This document shows, one piece after another, positions 40,044-42,730 of a DNA stretch of 42,730 bases. The notes under the pieces were generated by a model. That model ran no database searches, was not told where the DNA came from, and was given only the letters and a program-made list of their open reading frames with translations. This DNA comes from Chloroflexota bacterium (lineage in GTDB: Bacteria > Chloroflexota > Dehalococcoidia > Bin125): the NCBI GenBank assembly GCA_003228175.2, contig QGNQ01000014.1, positions 1 to 42,730 of the forward strand. The letters run 5' to 3'. Numbering within the stretch: position 1 is the first letter of the stretch; each line of letters starts with the position of its first letter. The position numbers and the translations under genes are program-made.

Positions 40044-40712
40044 ATGAATGAAGGCGTCGCCATCACCTTCGCCGTCATCTTCGTCGTCGTCAGCCTCATT
40101 GGCCTCGTCCTCTTCAAAGAACTGCGCACCCACGCCTACTGGCGTGAGCTCGTCGAAGCCAACGACGTTACCGCCATCCGCGGCCTCCTCGAAGCCGAAA
40201 TCGAACATTGGCACCGCATGCGCCCGCCCAAAGCCATCAACGCCACCGTCTGGGCCGGCGTCCAAGGCATGGAACTCCTCGCCGCCGACACCACCCACGT
40301 CCAAATCACCACCAGCGCCGAGCCGGAGATGCGCGTCCTCCAGGGCAAAAGCCAGCAAGTCGCCACCGCCCTCGACATCGCCCTCGCCACCGCCGTCCGC
40401 ATCACCGAAATGGTCTTCTACGACGTCGCCAACTACGTCCCCGACATCGTCCGCATCGACGTCTACACCACCTTCCGTGACGCCACCGGCGCCACCCCCC
40501 AGCCCATCCTTAGCCTCAGCGCCGATCGCGCAGACGCCATCGGCCTCGACTGGGACGCCGAGCCCCGCGAAATCGCCCTCGCCTTCAACGCCACCTACCA
40601 GCTCGGCCCCGCCGGCGAGCCCCTCCCCCTCCCCCTCCCCCCCCTCGCCCCCGCCCTCGCCGCCTCCCTCACCCACGCGGATCAAGCCGCAGAACAAGCG
40701 AACGAAGGCTAG
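40044..40712 (+). CDS. Unknown membrane-anchored protein within the aro cluster
   Basis: The 222-residue protein has one N-terminal membrane helix (residues 6-25, ITFAVIFVVVSLIGLVLF) followed by a charged helical region (ELRTHAYWRELVEANDVTA, then LLEAEIEHWHRMRPP). A mixed alpha/beta domain of about 130 residues (GVQGMELLAADTTHVQIT, VRITEMVFYDVANYV) leads to a Pro/Leu-rich tail (PLPLPLPPLAPALAAS). I do not recognise the family and see no catalytic motif. Strong C-ending codon use like its neighbours and a GGGGGTGAGG ribosome-binding region support expression. It sits between aroE and aroC; whether it is linked to the shikimate pathway or only shares the transcript is unknown. The soluble domain probably faces the cytoplasm or exterior; topology is not clear. 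Confidence 0.75.
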   Translation: MNEGVAITFAVIFVVVSLIGLVLFKELRTHAYWRELVEANDVTAIRGLLEAEIEHWHRMRPPKAINATVWAGVQGMELLAADTTHVQITTSAEPEMRVLQGKSQQVATALDIALATAVRITEMVFYDVANYVPDIVRIDVYTTFRDATGATPQPILSLSADRADAIGLDWDAEPREIALAFNATYQLGPAGEPLPLPLPPLAPALAASLTHADQAAEQANEG

Positions 40713-40720
40713 CTAGCTCC

Positions 40721-40920
40721 CTCCCCCCTCAACCCTCGGACTCCGCCTCCGGCTCACCTCCCTCCTTCCCCCTGGGGAAGGTCCCCCTCCGGCTCCCCTC
40801 TCTCCTTCCCCTTGGGGAAGGAGAGAGGGGCTGGGGGTGAGAGGAAGGGGAAACGAACCCCATCTCTTATTCCCCCTCTCCCCACCGGGGAGAGGGGGCC
40901 AGGGGGTGAGGGGGCGAGGG
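40721..40920 (+). repeat. Long palindromic intergenic repeat, copy B (intact)
   Basis: This copy contains two strong hairpins. The first has 17-base perfect arms CCCCTCTCTCCTTCCCC and GGGGAAGGAGAGAGGGG (40795-40811 and 40814-40830) separated by TT. The second has 12-base perfect arms CCCCCTCTCCCC and GGGGAGAGGGGG (40872-40883 and 40887-40898) separated by ACC. Between them lies the block shared with copy A, including GGGAAACGAACCCCAT. A further smaller TTCCCCCTGGGGAA palindrome lies near 40775. It fills most of the gap between the unknown gene and aroC. As RNA it could form very stable structures; no T tract follows, so simple termination is not indicated. Confidence 0.85.
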
Positions 40921-40959
40921 GCACGAGGCGGCACGAGGGGCCACGAGACACCCCCCATG

Positions 40960-40965
40960 TAAAGT
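40960..40965 (+). promoter_or_regulatory. -10-like box 6 bases before aroC ATG
   Basis: TAAAGT (within ATGTAAAGT) ends 6 bases before the aroC start, with CCCCCC between and no Shine-Dalgarno. It matches four of six -10 consensus bases, weaker than TATACT, but the spacing equals that at cmk and the 18584 gene. A leaderless aroC transcript is possible. Confidence 0.35.
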
Positions 40966-40971
40966 CCCCCC

Positions 40972-42252
40972 ATGGGATCCCTCCGCTGGTTCACCGCAGG
41001 CGAATCGCACGGCCCCGGCCTCACCGTCATCGTCGAGGGCCTGCCCGCCGGCGTGCCCCTCACCGAGGCCTACCTCCGCGACCAACTCGCCCGCCGCCAG
41101 AAGGGCTACGGCCGCGGCGGCCGCATGAAAATCGAAACCGACTACGCCCACATCCGCGGCGGCGTCCGACACGGCCGCAGCCTCGGCAGCCCCGTCGCCC
41201 TCTGGATCGAAAACCGCGACCACACCACCGGCAACGGCCCCGACAAACGCCCCTGGCTCGAAACCATGGCCATCGACGAAATCGAAGGCCAGTCCACCCG
41301 CGTCACCCGCGTCCGACCCGGCCACGCCGACCTCTCCGCCTCCCTCAAATACGGCTACACCGACGTGCGCGACTCCCTCGAGCGCGCCAGCGCCCGCGAG
41401 AGCGCCGCCCGTGTCGCCGCCGGCGCCGTCGCCCGCAGCCTCGCCGAACAAGCGGGCGCACGCTTCTACAGCCACGTCGTCCGCATCGGTGATGTCCTCT
41501 CCGACGACACCAACTTCGCCACCATCGACTGGCAAGCCCTCGAAGCCTCCCCCGTCCGCTGCGCCAACCCCGCCGCCGCCCAGCGCATGATCGCCGCCAT
41601 CGACGCCGCCAAGCACCAAGGCGACACCCTCGGCGGCGTCGTCGAAGCGCGCGTCACCGGCGTCCCCTTCGGCCTCGGCTCCCACATGCACTGGGAGCGC
41701 AAACTCAGCGCCCGCATCGCCCAGGCCATGCTCAGCATGAACGCCTTCAAAGGCGTCGAAATCGGCGACGGATTCCGCGGCGCAACCCAGCCCGGCTCCC
41801 ACACCCACGACATCGTCCTGCCCCAGTCCGACTGGGGCCCGGCCAGCGACCATGCCCGCCCCTGGCGACGCGCCAGCAATCACGCCGGCGGCATCGAAGG
41901 CGGCATCAGCAACGGCGAAGACCTCGTCGTCCGGGTCGCCGTCAAACCCATCGCCACCCTCGCCCACCCCCTGCCCTCCGCCGACCTCGACACCGGCGAG
42001 CGCGTCGACGCCCACTACGAACGCTCCGACGTCTGCGTCGTCCCCGCCGCTGGCGTCATCGCCGAAGCCCTGCTCGCCCTCGTCCTCGCCGACGCCATCC
42101 TCGAGAAGCACGGCGGCGACAGCCTGCCCGAAACGCTGCGCAACATGGCCGCCTTCCAAGAGCGCCTCGCCCCCATCAATCAGCGCCCGCCTGAACCCAC
42201 CGCACCGGCCGCACCGCCCGCGCCCCCGGCGTCGCCCGCAACAGAGGCCTAG
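40972..42252 (+). CDS. aroC: Chorismate synthase
   Basis: AroC forms chorismate from EPSP with reduced FMN. The 426-residue protein begins MGSLRWFTAGESHGPGL, the conserved N-terminal signature. It continues with RRQKGYGRGGRMKIETD (FMN/EPSP contacts), SLGSPVALWIENRDH, RPGHADLSASLKYGY and ERASARESAARVAAGAVAR (as ERASARESAARVA). The later SNHAGGIEGGISNGED motif and the His and Arg residues needed for catalysis are present. Length is slightly greater than the typical 360-400 because of a C-terminal Pro/Ala-rich tail (PAAPPAPPASPATEA). It follows repeat copy B and is separated by three bases from aroK, so the two are surely co-transcribed. Confidence 0.98.
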   Translation: MGSLRWFTAGESHGPGLTVIVEGLPAGVPLTEAYLRDQLARRQKGYGRGGRMKIETDYAHIRGGVRHGRSLGSPVALWIENRDHTTGNGPDKRPWLETMAIDEIEGQSTRVTRVRPGHADLSASLKYGYTDVRDSLERASARESAARVAAGAVARSLAEQAGARFYSHVVRIGDVLSDDTNFATIDWQALEASPVRCANPAAAQRMIAAIDAAKHQGDTLGGVVEARVTGVPFGLGSHMHWERKLSARIAQAMLSMNAFKGVEIGDGFRGATQPGSHTHDIVLPQSDWGPASDHARPWRRASNHAGGIEGGISNGEDLVVRVAVKPIATLAHPLPSADLDTGERVDAHYERSDVCVVPAAGVIAEALLALVLADAILEKHGGDSLPETLRNMAAFQERLAPINQRPPEPTAPAAPPAPPASPATEA

Positions 42253-42255
42253 TCC

Positions 42256-42730
42256 ATGGCCGCCCCGGCCCCCCAGATCCAACGCATCGTCCTCATCGGC
42301 TTCAGCGCCACCGGCAAGTCCGCCGTCGCCCACGCCCTCGCCCTCCACCTCGGCTGGACCTCCATCGACACCGACGACCTCATCGAACGCACCACCGCTC
42401 GCAGCGTGCCCGACATCTTCGCCCACGACGGCGAGCCTGCCTTCCGCGCGCTCGAACGCGAAGCCGCCGCCCAGGCCGCCACCCTCCCCAACACCGTCGT
42501 CGCCACCGGCGGCGGCCTCTGGCTCGACGCCGCCAACCGCGCCGCCCTCTGCGACGGCGGCTTCGTCGTCGCCTTGGAAGCGCGCTGGGACACCATCCTC
42601 GCCCGCCACGCCTCCGCCGAATCCGCCCGGCCCGACGCTCGACCCCTGCTCGCCGGCCCCCTCGCCAGCAGCAACGACCCCGTCCAGACCGTGCGCCGAC
42701 TCAAGGCCTCCCGACAAGCCCTCTACGCCC
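42256..42730 (+). CDS. aroK: Shikimate kinase, 3' end cut by window edge
   Basis: AroK phosphorylates shikimate at O3. The visible 158 residues start MAAPAPQIQRIVLIGFSATG. The Walker A motif is GFSATGKS (residues 15-22), with Phe-Ser in place of the common FMGAGKS start. The shikimate-binding region is IDTDDLIE and FAHDGEPAFRALE with its conserved Arg, and ATGGGLWL follows. Near the edge, ARPDARPLLAG is the lid with the Arg that contacts ATP. The gene starts three bases after the aroC stop. The stop codon lies beyond the window, so a fusion with another domain (for example aroB) cannot be excluded. Confidence 0.93.
   Translation, partial: MAAPAPQIQRIVLIGFSATGKSAVAHALALHLGWTSIDTDDLIERTTARSVPDIFAHDGEPAFRALEREAAAQAATLPNTVVATGGGLWLDAANRAALCDGGFVVALEARWDTILARHASAESARPDARPLLAGPLASSNDPVQTVRRLKASRQALYA

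Noticed and set aside
40867-42717. Minus-strand open frame (about 616 codons) antisense to aroC and aroK
   Set aside because: Same cause: low-complexity Gly/Ala/Asp/Val product opposite clear chorismate synthase and shikimate kinase.

Overview
The window is a high-GC bacterial chromosome segment made almost entirely of housekeeping genes. I infer a member of the Chloroflexota (Dehalococcoidia/SAR202-like). The inference rests on the gene set and order: a DUF512 radical-SAM protein, a 'baseplate J-like' membrane protein beside ruvX and mltG, lamin-tail and CARDB surface proteins, a topoisomerase I with repeated glycine/tyrosine C-terminal modules and no zinc fingers, and a DnaG zinc site of the C-F-G-A-C type. 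No rRNA or other decisive marker is present, so the assignment is not proven. I see no phage, IS element, CRISPR array, tRNA or rRNA.

Layout. From base 1 to about 31.8 kb every gene lies on the minus strand. In transcription order (high to low coordinates) they are glmU, a CNNM/CBS protein, dprA, topA, xerC/D, aroQ, an M24 aminopeptidase, efp, xseA, xseB, a PurN-like formyltransferase, a small unknown gene, a tandem lamin-tail protein, a nitroreductase, an RluB/RsuA pseudouridine synthase, cmk, plsC, ispH, a DUF512 radical-SAM protein, glmS, ppdK, a CARDB surface protein, dnaG, rpoD, a DinB-like protein and the start of an FmdB-type zinc ribbon. Many junctions are 4-base ATGA or GTGA overlaps, so several are translationally coupled. 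A 243-base divergent intergenic region (31789-32031) separates this block from a plus-strand block: alaS, a J-like membrane protein, ruvX, mltG, aroE, an unknown membrane-anchored protein, aroC and a truncated aroK.

Function. The left block joins replication/transcription (dnaG-rpoD), DNA topology and recombination (topA, dprA, xerC/D, xseAB), envelope precursor supply (glmS, glmU, ispH, plsC, mltG on the right) and central carbon metabolism (ppdK). The shikimate pathway is split: aroQ on the left, aroE-aroC-aroK on the right.

Most notable features. (1) The plus strand is C-rich in both halves: left genes favour G-ending codons and right genes C-ending codons, which fits the right-hand block lying on the lagging strand. 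(2) A perfect 9-bp inverted repeat sits inside the predicted dnaG-rpoD promoter. (3) A TATACT-like box 6-7 bases before the start codon recurs, suggesting leaderless mRNAs. (4) A family of long palindromic intergenic repeats occurs only in the right-hand block. (5) Several housekeeping proteins differ from their families: an about 80-100 residue insertion in AlaRS, a RuvX lacking its last acidic residue, highly basic tails on RpoD and TopA, and a divergent formyltransferase. I found no clear novel defence or metabolic system; the best candidates for new biology are the two unknown genes, the repeat family and the dnaG operator-like site.
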